Below are positions 15,978 to 24,446 of a DNA stretch of 30,367 nucleotides, in pieces. The position numbers and the translations under genes were made by a program. Source of the DNA: UBA4823 sp034436035 (GTDB lineage: Bacteria > Chloroflexota > Anaerolineae > Anaerolineales > UBA4823); contig DAOTVW010000188.1 in the NCBI GenBank assembly GCA_034436035.1, positions 1 to 30,367 on the forward strand, written 5' to 3'. Position 1 is the stretch's first letter; the number at the start of each line of letters is the position of its first letter. The notes under the pieces were generated by a model, which did no database searches, had not been told where the DNA came from, and saw only the letters and a list, made by a program, of their open reading frames with translations.

Positions 15978-16057
15978 GGGGAAACATCTTGGACGCATTT
16001 TTTCGCTGGGTGTGGTAAACTAAATATCATGCATTTTGGATAGGGAAAAGGGAAAAG

Positions 16058-16459
16058 ATGGCAGCTCGGATTGTTTATATTGAAGATGAAGCGGAGATGA
16101 TTGACTTGGTGCGGTTAATTTTGGGCCGCAAGGGAATCGAAGTAATCGGCGCGCTAGATGGTCAAGAAGGATTGCATAAAATCGCTGAACAAAAACCGGA
16201 CTTGGTCTTACTCGACCTGATGATGCCAGGGATGGATGGCTGGGATGTTTATCATCAGATGAAGGCGAATCAGGAAACCCAGCACATTCCTGTGATTATT
16301 GTTACTGCGCGTGCCTTGAACATCGATCGCATCTTAGGGCTGGAAATCGCAAAAGTAAATGATTACCTTTCTAAACCATTCACCCCACAGCAATTGATTG
16401 AGAGTGTTCAAAAGATATTAAATTCGCAACAGGAAACCGCATCTCCTCATCAGGAATGA
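16058..16459 (+). CDS. Single-domain response regulator (CheY-like receiver)
   Basis: A 133-aa stand-alone receiver domain with no output domain. Conserved residues are present: the acidic pair E9/D10, phospho-acceptor D53 in LLDLMMPG, switch threonine T83 and lysine K106 in LSKPF. The last 15 residues are polar and probably disordered. The ATG follows GGGAAAAG. It overlaps the next gene by 4 nt (ATGA), which is unusual company for a receiver. No histidine kinase is nearby, so its partner is unknown. A possible extended -10 (TGGTAAACT, 16013-16021) lies upstream but is weak. Confidence 0.92.
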   Translation: MAARIVYIEDEAEMIDLVRLILGRKGIEVIGALDGQEGLHKIAEQKPDLVLLDLMMPGMDGWDVYHQMKANQETQHIPVIIVTARALNIDRILGLEIAKVNDYLSKPFTPQQLIESVQKILNSQQETASPHQE

Positions 16460-16827
16460 AGGATCAATTCGTAGTCGTCCAAAATTTAAACCGAGCAATC
16501 CAACAGCCATTAAAACTGAGGGTATGTAATACTTTTTTATCACGATTACGCGGTTACTTGTTCTCGAAGGCGCCTCAGGCGGGGGATGGCTTATTATTTT
16601 GTTTCGATCGGTCAAGCCGGCTAAACAGTGCTATCCATATGATCGGTGTTCCGTTTCCATTAGGGGTAATATGGCTCGATGAAAAGAATACGGTCGTTGA
16701 TCTTTGTCGTGCGCGGCCGTGGGGTTTAGCCTTCATCCCTAAAAAGCCAGCATTATATGTGATTGAATGCTCTATTGAAAGATTAACAGAATTTCAAATT
16801 GGCGATATACTCCAGTTTATAGAATAA
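16456..16827 (+). CDS. DUF192 family protein
   Basis: A 123-aa protein matching the DUF192 (COG1430) pattern: SRLRGYLFS near 29-37, GDGLLFCFD, the central SAIHMIGVPFPLGVIWLD signature, and a GD near the C-terminus. Many DUF192 proteins carry a signal peptide; this one does not, so it is probably cytoplasmic. The family's biochemical role is not established. Its start overlaps the response-regulator stop by ATGA, and it ends 9 nt before the LysM/M23 gene. Confidence 0.88.
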   Translation: MKDQFVVVQNLNRAIQQPLKLRVCNTFLSRLRGYLFSKAPQAGDGLLFCFDRSSRLNSAIHMIGVPFPLGVIWLDEKNTVVDLCRARPWGLAFIPKKPALYVIECSIERLTEFQIGDILQFIE

Positions 16828-16836
16828 GCATTAGAG

Positions 16837-18261
16837 ATGATAAGTGCAATGAAAAAAATACTCTATTTAAGTTTAATGATGGTATTCCTTTTACCAGTGA
16901 TTACTGGACATGCTCAGAATGCACAAACGGATGCTCCTACCTATGTCGTTCAGAGCGGGGATTCCCTTTGGGATATTGCTCAACGTTTTCGAGTTTCATT
17001 GGAAGAGTTAGAGACAATCAATAATATCGAGAACCCCAACCAGCTTGTGTTAGGGGCTGAATTGAAAATTCCGGGTATTACAGGGTATGCAGGGAAATTA
17101 ACCACAGTATCGATTCAATATGGTGAAAATCTTGATAGTCTTAGCCGGCGTTATGGGATATCTAAAGAATTATTGGCTCAGCTAAACCATATTGTTAATC
17201 CGCGCGAACTGGTTGTGGGCAGCTTTTTAGTGCTGCCAGTAGATAACGCGGCTATCCCATCTGATACGCGCGTCCCCGTTAAATCCGGGGAAACGATGCT
17301 CGACCTGGCGATGATCTATCAAACGAATCCCTGGCAAATAAGCATCAGGAATAATTTAACGAATACGGTTGGTTTGCTACCGGGGGGTTTTCTCTTTTTA
17401 CCAGTTCCTGACCAGCAACCGAATTTACTAGCCTTGCCGGATGCCATTAAAGCGGTAGATATTCATCCTTCTCCTCTACCACAAGGGAAAACCATTGAAA
17501 TCAAAGTAAAAGCAGATGCCGGGAGCAAGTTATCCGGAAAATTTATGGGGCGGGCAATCACATTCTTTGATAACGGAAATAACGAATTGGTTAGTCTGCT
17601 TGGTGTTCATGCAATGGCAGAACCTGGGATATACCCCTTGGAATTATCTATTCAAACACCCGATGGCAATACCTTCGATTTCTCCCAAATGGTTATCGTT
17701 GGAAAAGTGGATTACCCTTATGATGATCCATTGACCGTTGACCCTGAAACAATCGATCCAAAAGTTACAGAACCAGAAACTCAACTGTGGTCTTCTTATG
17801 CCCAAACGATCACTCCTGAGAAATATTGGCAAGGGATATTCCAAATGCCTACTCCTCTCTCGAAGGATTATTGTTTGACAACCAATGATTGTTGGGCATC
17901 CCGATTTGGAAACCGTCGGTCCTACAATGGGAGTACGTATGATTATTTTCATAGCGGCGTGGATATTGTGGGTAAAGAAGGAACGGAAATCTACGCCCCC
18001 GCTGCAGGGGTGGTTGTCTTTGCGGGCCCTCTTACGGTGCGCGGCAATGCTACGATGATTGATCACGGCTGGGGAGTTTATTCTGGATATTATCATCAGA
18101 AAGAGATCAAAGTTAAAGTAGGAGATCGGGTGGAAGCAGGTCAATTAATCGGCCTGGTTGGAGCAACCGGGCGTGTCGAGGGACCTCATCTCCATTGGGA
18201 AATTTGGGTAAATGGTGTTAATGTAGATCCTTTAGATTGGTTGAGTCAGGAATATCCATAA
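16837..18261 (+). CDS. Secreted LysM-M23 family peptidoglycan endopeptidase
   Basis: A 474-aa exported protein. A signal peptide covers roughly residues 5-27 (KKILYLSLMMVFLLPVITGHA). Three LysM peptidoglycan-binding repeats follow at about 35-79, 88-134 and 145-190, then a beta-rich linker domain (about 205-290), a Pro/Asp/Glu-rich stretch, and a C-terminal M23 metallopeptidase domain (about 350-470). The zinc motif HxxxD is H372-D376 and HxH is H451-H453, with H420 also placed for catalysis, so it looks active. It would cut peptide cross-links in the cell wall or activate an amidase. An internal ATG at 16849 gives a more conventional signal-peptide start; neither start has a strong Shine-Dalgarno. 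Confidence 0.92.
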   Translation: MISAMKKILYLSLMMVFLLPVITGHAQNAQTDAPTYVVQSGDSLWDIAQRFRVSLEELETINNIENPNQLVLGAELKIPGITGYAGKLTTVSIQYGENLDSLSRRYGISKELLAQLNHIVNPRELVVGSFLVLPVDNAAIPSDTRVPVKSGETMLDLAMIYQTNPWQISIRNNLTNTVGLLPGGFLFLPVPDQQPNLLALPDAIKAVDIHPSPLPQGKTIEIKVKADAGSKLSGKFMGRAITFFDNGNNELVSLLGVHAMAEPGIYPLELSIQTPDGNTFDFSQMVIVGKVDYPYDDPLTVDPETIDPKVTEPETQLWSSYAQTITPEKYWQGIFQMPTPLSKDYCLTTNDCWASRFGNRRSYNGSTYDYFHSGVDIVGKEGTEIYAPAAGVVVFAGPLTVRGNATMIDHGWGVYSGYYHQKEIKVKVGDRVEAGQLIGLVGATGRVEGPHLHWEIWVNGVNVDPLDWLSQEYP

Positions 18262-18270
18262 GAATAACCG

Positions 18271-18286
18271 GGAGAATCATTTCTCC
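18271..18286. terminator. Weak hairpin between convergent genes
   Basis: GGAGAA (18271-18276) and TTCTCC (18281-18286) form a perfect 6-bp stem with a TCAT loop, 10 nt after the M23 gene stop. No T-run follows, so termination is only possible, not shown. Confidence 0.3.
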
Positions 18287-18378
18287 TATTGAAATCAATG
18301 AAAATAACAAAAGTAGCTGCAGGCTATTTGAATGATTATAGAGCGAAAAATTTCATTGTAAATCAAATAGATCTTTTT

Positions 18379-18669
18379 TTATTGATCTAAATCAAAATCA
18401 GCATTTGAATCAGGGCCGGGTGACGTATTATCCTGAGTGGTTTCGGAGAGATATGCTTGAATAATCTCTTGAGCAGAATTTGCCAATTCGATTGGGACAA
18501 GCAAATCAATTTCGGAAAGTTTACCAATGGTAACAGGATAGATTTCCTTGCCTACTGCTTCTTGGGAAAGATAACAAGGTATTTGATTTTCATTGAGAAT
18601 GTCCCGTAATAATTCTGCTAATACAGAATTGTTCGAGTGATAGATAGAAATCCATTGAATTTTGGGCAT
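18379..18669 (-). CDS. DUF2007-like small protein
   Basis: A 96-aa protein. The first 70 residues fit the DUF2007 pattern: a short beta strand, a helix NNSVLAELLRDILNENQIPCYL, then a strand ending in DLLVPIELANSAQEII. This ferredoxin-like fold is often annotated as a putative signal-transducing protein, with no proven function. The last 25 residues are acidic and low-complexity. The ATG has AAAGGTT upstream. It is transcribed against the M23 gene and away from the 525-aa gene. An AT-rich 6-bp inverted repeat (18368-18389) spans its stop codon. Confidence 0.72.
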   Translation of the reverse strand: MPKIQWISIYHSNNSVLAELLRDILNENQIPCYLSQEAVGKEIYPVTIGKLSEIDLLVPIELANSAQEIIQAYLSETTQDNTSPGPDSNADFDLDQ

Positions 18670-18718
18670 GATTTAACCTTTATTTGCAAGAAGAAAAACA
18701 ATTAACATTTGGATAGTG

Positions 18719-18724
18719 TATAAT
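18719..18724 (+). promoter_or_regulatory. Candidate -10 box for the 525-aa gene
   Basis: A perfect TATAAT at 18719-18724 lies in the divergent gap, 61 nt before the chosen start. No convincing -35 sequence stands 16-18 nt upstream and there is no TGn extension, so this is tentative. Confidence 0.35.
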
Positions 18725-18785
18725 TAATTCGATCAGAAAATATCATGAAGGGATAAAATCATTCTAATTATAAGGCAAGTTGATT

Positions 18786-20363
18786 ATGGTGATGGCATCA
18801 ATTAAGCTCGATGAAGATTATTGGAGTAATTTCCAATTTCGCGATCAAGATATAGAGTTCTTATACAATTACTTATTAGAGACGGAAACACCTCTAACCA
18901 CGGATGAATTACTTGAAGTCCTCCTCAATGAACGGGTGCGGCTCGAGAAAATGGCTCTCGAAGCACAGCGCATTCAAGGAGCGCAAGTTTACCTTCCAAA
19001 AGAACATTTTCAGGTTGGTCAGGAATTGGTTTTTCCAGTTTTGAATTGGCAAAAAGGACAGGTCGTCCAGGTACGGGATGGAAAGAACCCGGATATTGGT
19101 CCTTTTGAGGTGATTAAAGTTAAGTTTGACAATGGCGAAGAACGCGAATTTGCCGCAGGTTTACAAAATCATGTATTGAACGAACCTCCTCAAGAACAAG
19201 GTGAATTATCTGAGGTTGATATTCAGGAAATCATCCAGAATTATGGGGAAGAACTAAAAAATCGGATAGAAGACGGTTTAATGGATCATTCCGATTTTGT
19301 GAAAATTGCTGGAAAATGGTTTCCACGGGCTTTATTGGTGGATATTAACATTGGCCATCTTAACCTCGCAGAGGCAATTCTTGATATGGCGGGGGGAGGT
19401 CCTTTACCCACTTCAAAAATACTCGAACAAATTGAGGTCTCCAGTAATGTCAACCCGAAATTATTGGAGTTTTCCTTGAATTATGCTTTACAAGAAGATC
19501 CACGCTTTGACGAGGTTGGCGCGGCTGGAGAAGTATTATGGTTTCTACAACGTTTGGAACCCCCCGCAGTATTAGAGACCCCGTTATATTTAAAGTACCA
19601 ACCGGTTGAAGAAGATCGCTCCCTCTTAACAGCGGAGATGCTTCAATTGGAAAAGCAGCTTAATGACGAATTATCGCCATTACCAGAAAAATTACCGCTT
19701 CTGGATCAGGTGCAATTAAGCCTCATCTATCCACATTGGCGAGTTGGCACATTGCCGCTATCTGCACAAACGCGTGGTTTGTTCCCCACCGCTTATGAGG
19801 CGCCTCGCATTCGTTTTACCATCATTGATGGCGAAAACGGCGATCGCTTCCCGGCTTGGGTAGTCCGGCCAAAGGGTTATGTTTATGGGCTGAAGGAATG
19901 GTATGATAAGCGGGGATTAATGCCAGGCAGTATTATTACTATTCAACGTGGGAAAAAGCAAGGAGAGGTAATTCTCAAACGAGAACCCCGCCGCCCGGGT
20001 CGCGAATGGGTGAGGACTGTTTTGGTTGGTTCCGATGGCGGGATTGTATTCGCGATGTTGAAACAAAATATCAACGCAGTGTATGATGAACGTATGGCAA
20101 TTGCAATCCCTGATGTAGAAGGTGTAGACCTGGCTTGGGAAAGAACCCTAAAAGAACGAGTACCTTTTGAAAAAGTGGTTGTGAATGCAGTACGGGAATT
20201 GACCAAACTGAGCCCACAGGGTCATGTGCATGCGACTGAGCTATATGCAGCGGTGAATGTGCTGCGCCGCTGTCCACCTGGCCCAATTTTGGCTTTATTA
20301 GTATCTCGACCTTGGTTTGTCCATGTTGGAGATTTACATTTTCGTTATAATGAGCAATCGTAA
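18786..20363 (+). CDS. 525-aa multidomain protein of unknown function
   Basis: I do not recognise the family. From the sequence, residues about 15-65 look like a helical or winged-helix segment. Residues 69-132 look like a small beta-barrel (YLPKEHFQVGQELVFP, then GPFEVIKVKFDNGEEREFA), reminiscent of Tudor/CarD-like modules. Residues 190-258 resemble a winged helix (LNLAEAILDMA, then LNYALQEDPRFDEVG). Residues 340-400 are again beta-rich (AWVVRPKGYVYGL, PGSIITIQRGKKQGEVIL). The C-terminal 120 residues are mostly helical. No catalytic signature, membrane segment or signal peptide is visible, so a nucleic-acid-binding or scaffold role is a guess. ATG 18786 is chosen for AAGG at 18772-18775; TTG 18780 and ATG 18792 are alternatives. 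It is followed 18 nt later by the 143-aa gene. Confidence 0.8.
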   Translation: MVMASIKLDEDYWSNFQFRDQDIEFLYNYLLETETPLTTDELLEVLLNERVRLEKMALEAQRIQGAQVYLPKEHFQVGQELVFPVLNWQKGQVVQVRDGKNPDIGPFEVIKVKFDNGEEREFAAGLQNHVLNEPPQEQGELSEVDIQEIIQNYGEELKNRIEDGLMDHSDFVKIAGKWFPRALLVDINIGHLNLAEAILDMAGGGPLPTSKILEQIEVSSNVNPKLLEFSLNYALQEDPRFDEVGAAGEVLWFLQRLEPPAVLETPLYLKYQPVEEDRSLLTAEMLQLEKQLNDELSPLPEKLPLLDQVQLSLIYPHWRVGTLPLSAQTRGLFPTAYEAPRIRFTIIDGENGDRFPAWVVRPKGYVYGLKEWYDKRGLMPGSIITIQRGKKQGEVILKREPRRPGREWVRTVLVGSDGGIVFAMLKQNINAVYDERMAIAIPDVEGVDLAWERTLKERVPFEKVVVNAVRELTKLSPQGHVHATELYAAVNVLRRCPPGPILALLVSRPWFVHVGDLHFRYNEQS

Positions 20364-20381
20364 TTGAAAGGAGAAAGACCG

Positions 20382-20813
20382 GTGGAATTAAAGCGCAGCC
20401 TGCTCTCAAAACCAACGCTAAACACCCGTTTTCATATTGATTACGATTGGTGGACACAGAATGATCGGGATTGGCATGTTTATTTAACAAGCATGCTTTG
20501 CCAAGAACATCAACAACTCTTTGCGGAAGGAAATTCGGATGAGATGGTTGACTGGGTGGACCCTGCTACTGCTGAAGTCAAACAGGTAAATGGGATACAA
20601 CATGTTCTCATCAATCATTGTGCGAAGCAGCCAGATTTTCTTAGCAGTGGGATTCCCCTCGTTGATTTAATCTTCCGAGTATTTCTGTCGAATGGGAATG
20701 TCCCATTAACACCGCTCGAATTGAGTGAGAAATTAGGCAAGCCAGCTAACACGATATTGATTGTTTTATCGGGTGGCAGGGTGTATAAAGGTTTACGACC
20801 TATATTAAATTAA
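20382..20813 (+). CDS. 143-aa protein of unknown function, partner of the 525-aa protein
   Basis: Not recognised. The start is GTG at 20382, preceded by AAAGGAGA (20367-20374) at good spacing; a TTG at 20364 would lie before that site and is rejected. The N-terminal half is rich in aromatic and acidic residues (FHIDYDWWTQNDRDWHVYL). The C-terminal third reads like a small winged helix (PLVDLIFRVFLSNGNVPLTPLELSEKLGKPANTIL), with a recognition-helix-like stretch before a basic end. It is 18 nt downstream of the 525-aa gene and 5 nt upstream of tRNA-Arg. The tight spacing suggests the two proteins are made together. Confidence 0.75.
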   Translation: MELKRSLLSKPTLNTRFHIDYDWWTQNDRDWHVYLTSMLCQEHQQLFAEGNSDEMVDWVDPATAEVKQVNGIQHVLINHCAKQPDFLSSGIPLVDLIFRVFLSNGNVPLTPLELSEKLGKPANTILIVLSGGRVYKGLRPILN

Positions 20814-20818
20814 TACAA

Positions 20819-20891
20819 GCCCCAGTAGCTCAATGGACAGAGCAGTAGCCTTCTAAGCTATTGGTTGTGGGTTCGAATCCCGCCTGGGGCG
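20819..20891 (+). tRNA. tRNA-Arg (anticodon UCU)
   Basis: A full cloverleaf can be drawn. The acceptor arm is GCCCCAG (20819-20825) with CTGGGGC (20884-20890). The D arm is GCTC/GAGC, the anticodon stem GTAGC/GCTAT surrounds loop CTTCTAA, and the T arm is GTGGG-TTCGAAT-CCCGC. The anticodon TCT reads AGA and AGG. The discriminator is G; CCA is not encoded (the next bases are CTC), so it must be added after transcription. It lies between the unknown pair and hsp20, on the same strand. Confidence 0.97.
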
Positions 20892-20932
20892 CTCACTTTA
20901 GTGGTTTGTCCGATGGATTGAGGAGCAAGTCT

Positions 20933-21370
20933 ATGTTAGAAATCAGAATGAGTTCAGATTATTCGAAACCAAGCATTTATATTGTGGAAGGTTATCGCCA
21001 TATTGATGATAATTTCCCTCACTGGCATTTTACAGTCCGTCCCCATATCTGGCGTCCACCGACAGACGTTTTCGAAACGGAAAATGCTTTGGTTATTCGG
21101 ATTGAGATCGCCGGTATGCAGGAAGAGGATTTCACGATTTTGTTAGATGGAAGATATCTATCGGTGCGGGGAACGCGCAGCGATATTCCTGAAAGACGCG
21201 CCTATCATCAGATGGAAATCCGCTTTGGAGAATTTGCTTCAGAAATTGAATTACCTTTTGATATAGATAGCGAACGCATCGAAGCAATCTATCAGGCGGG
21301 TTTTTTGCGAATTAATTTACCAAGGCGAGAACCTCAACACATCCCAATCCAAAATAAAAGCGACGAATAA
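20933..21370 (+). CDS. Hsp20/alpha-crystallin family small heat-shock protein
   Basis: A 145-aa ATP-independent holdase chaperone. The alpha-crystallin domain covers about residues 41-131: PPTDVFETENALVIRIEIAGM at its start, LSVRG in the middle and the family's A-x4-G-F-L hallmark at 118-125. The C-terminal I-P-I motif (137-139), which docks neighbouring dimers, is present. The N-terminal arm is short and aromatic. The ATG at 20933 is supported by AGGAG (20921-20925); a longer reading from 20861 would start inside the tRNA and is rejected. It lies 44 nt before lon, so a chaperone-protease unit is likely. Confidence 0.93.
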   Translation: MLEIRMSSDYSKPSIYIVEGYRHIDDNFPHWHFTVRPHIWRPPTDVFETENALVIRIEIAGMQEEDFTILLDGRYLSVRGTRSDIPERRAYHQMEIRFGEFASEIELPFDIDSERIEAIYQAGFLRINLPRREPQHIPIQNKSDE

Positions 21371-21414
21371 TTAATACTACAAAAACTGGGAGATGGAAAA
21401 AGGTAAAGGAAAAT

Positions 21415-24027
21415 ATGTCAGCAACGCGATGGCTAACGAATATGATGGAATTACTTGGGTATTTTGACACGGATGAAATATCGTTAGAGCAGGTGTTTCT
21501 AAAAACACTTACACCAGAAATTATCAATAAGCAGGAGGACAATCCCGATATCGTGGAGGATAAAGAAACGCAAGAACCACCCATACCGGATGTTTTACCG
21601 ATACTTCCCTTACGTGGTTTGGTTGTTTACCCGCAAACGGTTGTGCCGCTGACAATCGGTCAACAACGTTCGATCCGCTTAGTCGATGATGTCGTCACCG
21701 GAGACCAACGCATCATTGGTTTGGTCACCTCAAAAAACCCGGAACTCGAACAACCTGAACCGGAGGATTTATATTCCATTGGGACCGCCGCGGTTGTCCA
21801 CCGGATGTTCCGTGCTCCTGATGGCACCATTCGGCTTGTGGTACAGGGAATTGCCCGTTATCGCATCCTTGAATTCGTCCAAACGGAACCCTATTTGAAA
21901 GCTAAAATCGAGCTCATCCCCGAGACGATTGAGCAAGGTACGGAAATTGAAGCGTTAGCGCGCAATGCGCGCAGCCAATTTGAACATATAGCCGAAATGA
22001 TTCCATCCATACCGCGTGAGTTGGTAGCAGCAGTTCTTTCTTTGGAGGATCCACTTCAAATCGTTTATACGATAGCGAATTTCCAGCGGATGGATTTAGC
22101 GGATGCGCAGGAATTATTAGAGATCGATTCGGTATCCCAAAAGCTCCATAAATTAGCCGGTATCCTCGCCCATGAAATCGAGGTTTTAGAAATTGGGCAG
22201 AAAATTCAAAACGAAGCCCGCTCCGAAATTGAGAAAGTCCAGCGTGAATATTTCTTACGCGAACAATTGAAGGCGATTCAAAAAGAATTAGGCGAAGCGG
22301 ATGAGCAACAGGCGGAAGTAGAAGAGTTCCGCCAAAAAATTGAAGCAGCGAAAATGCCAGAGGAAGCAGAAAAGCAAGCCCGCCGCGAATTAGATCGCTT
22401 AGCTCGCTTACCTACTGCAGCAGCGGAGTATGGGGTCATTCGAACGTATCTGGATTGGTTGGTCAGTTTACCATGGTCTATCACTACCCCAGATAATTTG
22501 GATATTGCTCATGCCCGTCAGGTGCTGGATCAGGACCATTATGGGTTAGAGGATGTCAAAGAACGGATTCTTGAATATCTTTCGGTGAGAAAGCTCCGCA
22601 TGGAGCGAAGCGCTGAAACTCCACCTGAAGAAGAGGACAGCATCCGTAGAGTACGGGAAGGGGTAATTTTATGTTTCGTTGGACCACCCGGAGTGGGTAA
22701 AACTTCCTTAGGCCGTTCCATCGCGCGGGCAATGGGGCGTAAATTTGTGCGCATCTCCCTTGGCGGCATCCGCGATGAAGCGGAAATTCGAGGACATCGG
22801 CGAACCTATATCGGTGCCTTACCAGGGCGCATTATCCAGGCATTAAGGCGGGTTGAGTCGCGCAATCCCGTGTTTATGCTGGACGAGGTGGATAAACTAG
22901 TATTTGACTTTCATGGGGATCCGGCTTCCGCTTTATTGGAAGTATTGGATCCCGAACAAAACCAGGAGTTCCGCGATCATTATTTGGAGGTACCATTTGA
23001 TCTATCTCAGGTGATGTTCATTACTACCGCCAACACGTTGGAGACAATTCCTGGCCCGCTTTTAGATCGCATGGAAGTAATTCAAATATCTGGCTACACG
23101 GAGCGGGAAAAAATTGCAATTGCCCGCAATTACCTAATCCCACGCCAAATAAAAGAGAACGGTTTGCGGACTGAAGAAATCCATTTCACGGATGATGCGC
23201 TGGAGAAGATTATCCGATCTTATACCCGTGAAGCGGGTGTTCGCAATTTGGAACGAGAAATCGGCAGTGTTTGCCGCAAAGTGGTAACCCGCATTGCAGA
23301 AGGAAAAGCATCCTCTGTGGAGGTCACTGCTGATTTAGTGAAAGAAATGCTTGGGCGGGAAAAATATTTCAGCACTGAGGAAATCGCCGAACGAACCGCA
23401 ATACCCGGAGTCGCCACTGGCTTAGCCTGGACACCAGCGGGTGGGGATATCTTGTTTATCGAAGCAACGAGTATGCCCGGTTCGAAGGGTTTTCAATTAA
23501 CGGGATCATTAGGAAATGTGATGCAGGAATCTGCCCGGGCTGCACTGTCCTATGTCCGCTCTCGCGCAACTGAGCTCGGGCTCGATCCGAAATTTTTTGA
23601 TAAAACGGATATCCATTTACACATCCCAGCCGGAGCACAACCAAAAGATGGACCATCAGCGGGCGTTACGATAGCTACCGCATTAGTATCGCTGATTTCG
23701 CAACGCCCAGTGCGACCGGATGTCGGCATGACTGGCGAGATCACTTTGCGTGGTCAGGTTTTACCGGTGGGAGGGATTAAAGAAAAAGTGTTGGCTGCTC
23801 ACCGTTCAGGGTTAAAAACCATCATTTTACCGACTAAAAATAAACCCGACTTAGATGATCTGCCTGAGGAAATTCGCAATGAAATGAACTTTATTTTTGC
23901 GAATACCGTGGAGGATGTCTTAAATGCGGCTTTGGAACCGGAGTCAAAAACCTCGCCTGAACCTGCTCCGCAAAAACCTAAGCGAAAACGAACGAAAAAG
24001 AGCAGTTCGAATGAAACTGTGGAATGA
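21415..24027 (+). CDS. lon: ATP-dependent protease La (Lon)
   Basis: An 870-aa LonA protease that degrades misfolded and regulatory proteins in the cytoplasm. The substrate-binding N domain begins near residue 61 (LPILPLRGLVVYP), after an unusual acidic extension of about 60 residues. A coiled coil spans about 260-335. The AAA domain has Walker A GPPGVGKT (423-430) and Walker B VFMLDEVDK (486-494). The protease domain has the Ser-Lys dyad S748 in PKDGPSAG and K791, 43 residues apart as in E. coli Lon. The C-terminus adds a low-complexity Pro/Lys/Ser tail (about 841-870). The ATG follows AAAGGA (21405-21410). It sits downstream of hsp20. Confidence 0.98.
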   Translation: MSATRWLTNMMELLGYFDTDEISLEQVFLKTLTPEIINKQEDNPDIVEDKETQEPPIPDVLPILPLRGLVVYPQTVVPLTIGQQRSIRLVDDVVTGDQRIIGLVTSKNPELEQPEPEDLYSIGTAAVVHRMFRAPDGTIRLVVQGIARYRILEFVQTEPYLKAKIELIPETIEQGTEIEALARNARSQFEHIAEMIPSIPRELVAAVLSLEDPLQIVYTIANFQRMDLADAQELLEIDSVSQKLHKLAGILAHEIEVLEIGQKIQNEARSEIEKVQREYFLREQLKAIQKELGEADEQQAEVEEFRQKIEAAKMPEEAEKQARRELDRLARLPTAAAEYGVIRTYLDWLVSLPWSITTPDNLDIAHARQVLDQDHYGLEDVKERILEYLSVRKLRMERSAETPPEEEDSIRRVREGVILCFVGPPGVGKTSLGRSIARAMGRKFVRISLGGIRDEAEIRGHRRTYIGALPGRIIQALRRVESRNPVFMLDEVDKLVFDFHGDPASALLEVLDPEQNQEFRDHYLEVPFDLSQVMFITTANTLETIPGPLLDRMEVIQISGYTEREKIAIARNYLIPRQIKENGLRTEEIHFTDDALEKIIRSYTREAGVRNLEREIGSVCRKVVTRIAEGKASSVEVTADLVKEMLGREKYFSTEEIAERTAIPGVATGLAWTPAGGDILFIEATSMPGSKGFQLTGSLGNVMQESARAALSYVRSRATELGLDPKFFDKTDIHLHIPAGAQPKDGPSAGVTIATALVSLISQRPVRPDVGMTGEITLRGQVLPVGGIKEKVLAAHRSGLKTIILPTKNKPDLDDLPEEIRNEMNFIFANTVEDVLNAALEPESKTSPEPAPQKPKRKRTKKSSSNETVE

Positions 24028-24042
24028 TTAGGCAAAGCATTA

Positions 24043-24417
24043 ATGGTTGAACAACGGATAATCATAATCGAAGATGATAATGACATGCGTCCATTAATGA
24101 GTACATTGCTGGAAATGGAAGGGTATCACGTTGTCAGCTTTGATCACATCGAACCAGAGGCGCAAATTTTAAATGAGATTATGCAACAAAACCCTGATTT
24201 GGTGTTGCTGGATGTATTGATCAAAGGGAAATCAAGTTTTGATTTGGTCGAGAAACTCAAACAACAAAGCGCATGCGACCACCCCAAAATATTAATGTCG
24301 TCCGGAATGGCGGTCGAGGAAGAATGCCAAAGGCATGGTGCTGATGGATTTATATTGAAACCATATATGCCAGATGAACTTGTATTGAAGATAAATCAAT
24401 TGTTAGAAAGTGCGTAA
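24043..24417 (+). CDS. Single-domain response regulator (CheY-like receiver)
   Basis: A 124-aa stand-alone receiver. The acidic residues E10, D11 and D12, phospho-acceptor D57 in LVLLDVLI, the serines of LMSSG (85-89) and K106 in LKPYMP are in place. It starts 15 nt after lon and ends 29 nt before the PHP-AlbA_2 gene, so it may share a transcript with either. The Shine-Dalgarno is weak. No kinase is close by. It is a different protein from the receiver at 16058, not a recent duplicate as judged by eye. Confidence 0.9.
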   Translation: MVEQRIIIIEDDNDMRPLMSTLLEMEGYHVVSFDHIEPEAQILNEIMQQNPDLVLLDVLIKGKSSFDLVEKLKQQSACDHPKILMSSGMAVEEECQRHGADGFILKPYMPDELVLKINQLLESA

Positions 24418-24446
24418 ATCCAGTGAATAAGAGGAAAACAAATTTG

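Noticed and set aside
15989..16021. TTGGAC with TAAACT as a promoter for the response regulator
   Set aside because: The spacing is 21 nt, too long for a standard sigma-70 promoter; only a weak extended -10 remains.
18368..18389. TAGATC/GATCTA inverted repeat at the end of the DUF2007-like gene as a terminator
   Set aside because: The stem is short and AT-rich, and the T-run is in the loop; it is too weak to call.
20819..20891. tRNA-Arg as a mobile-element attachment site
   Set aside because: No integrase gene, no second copy of the tRNA 3' end and no phage-like genes on either side.
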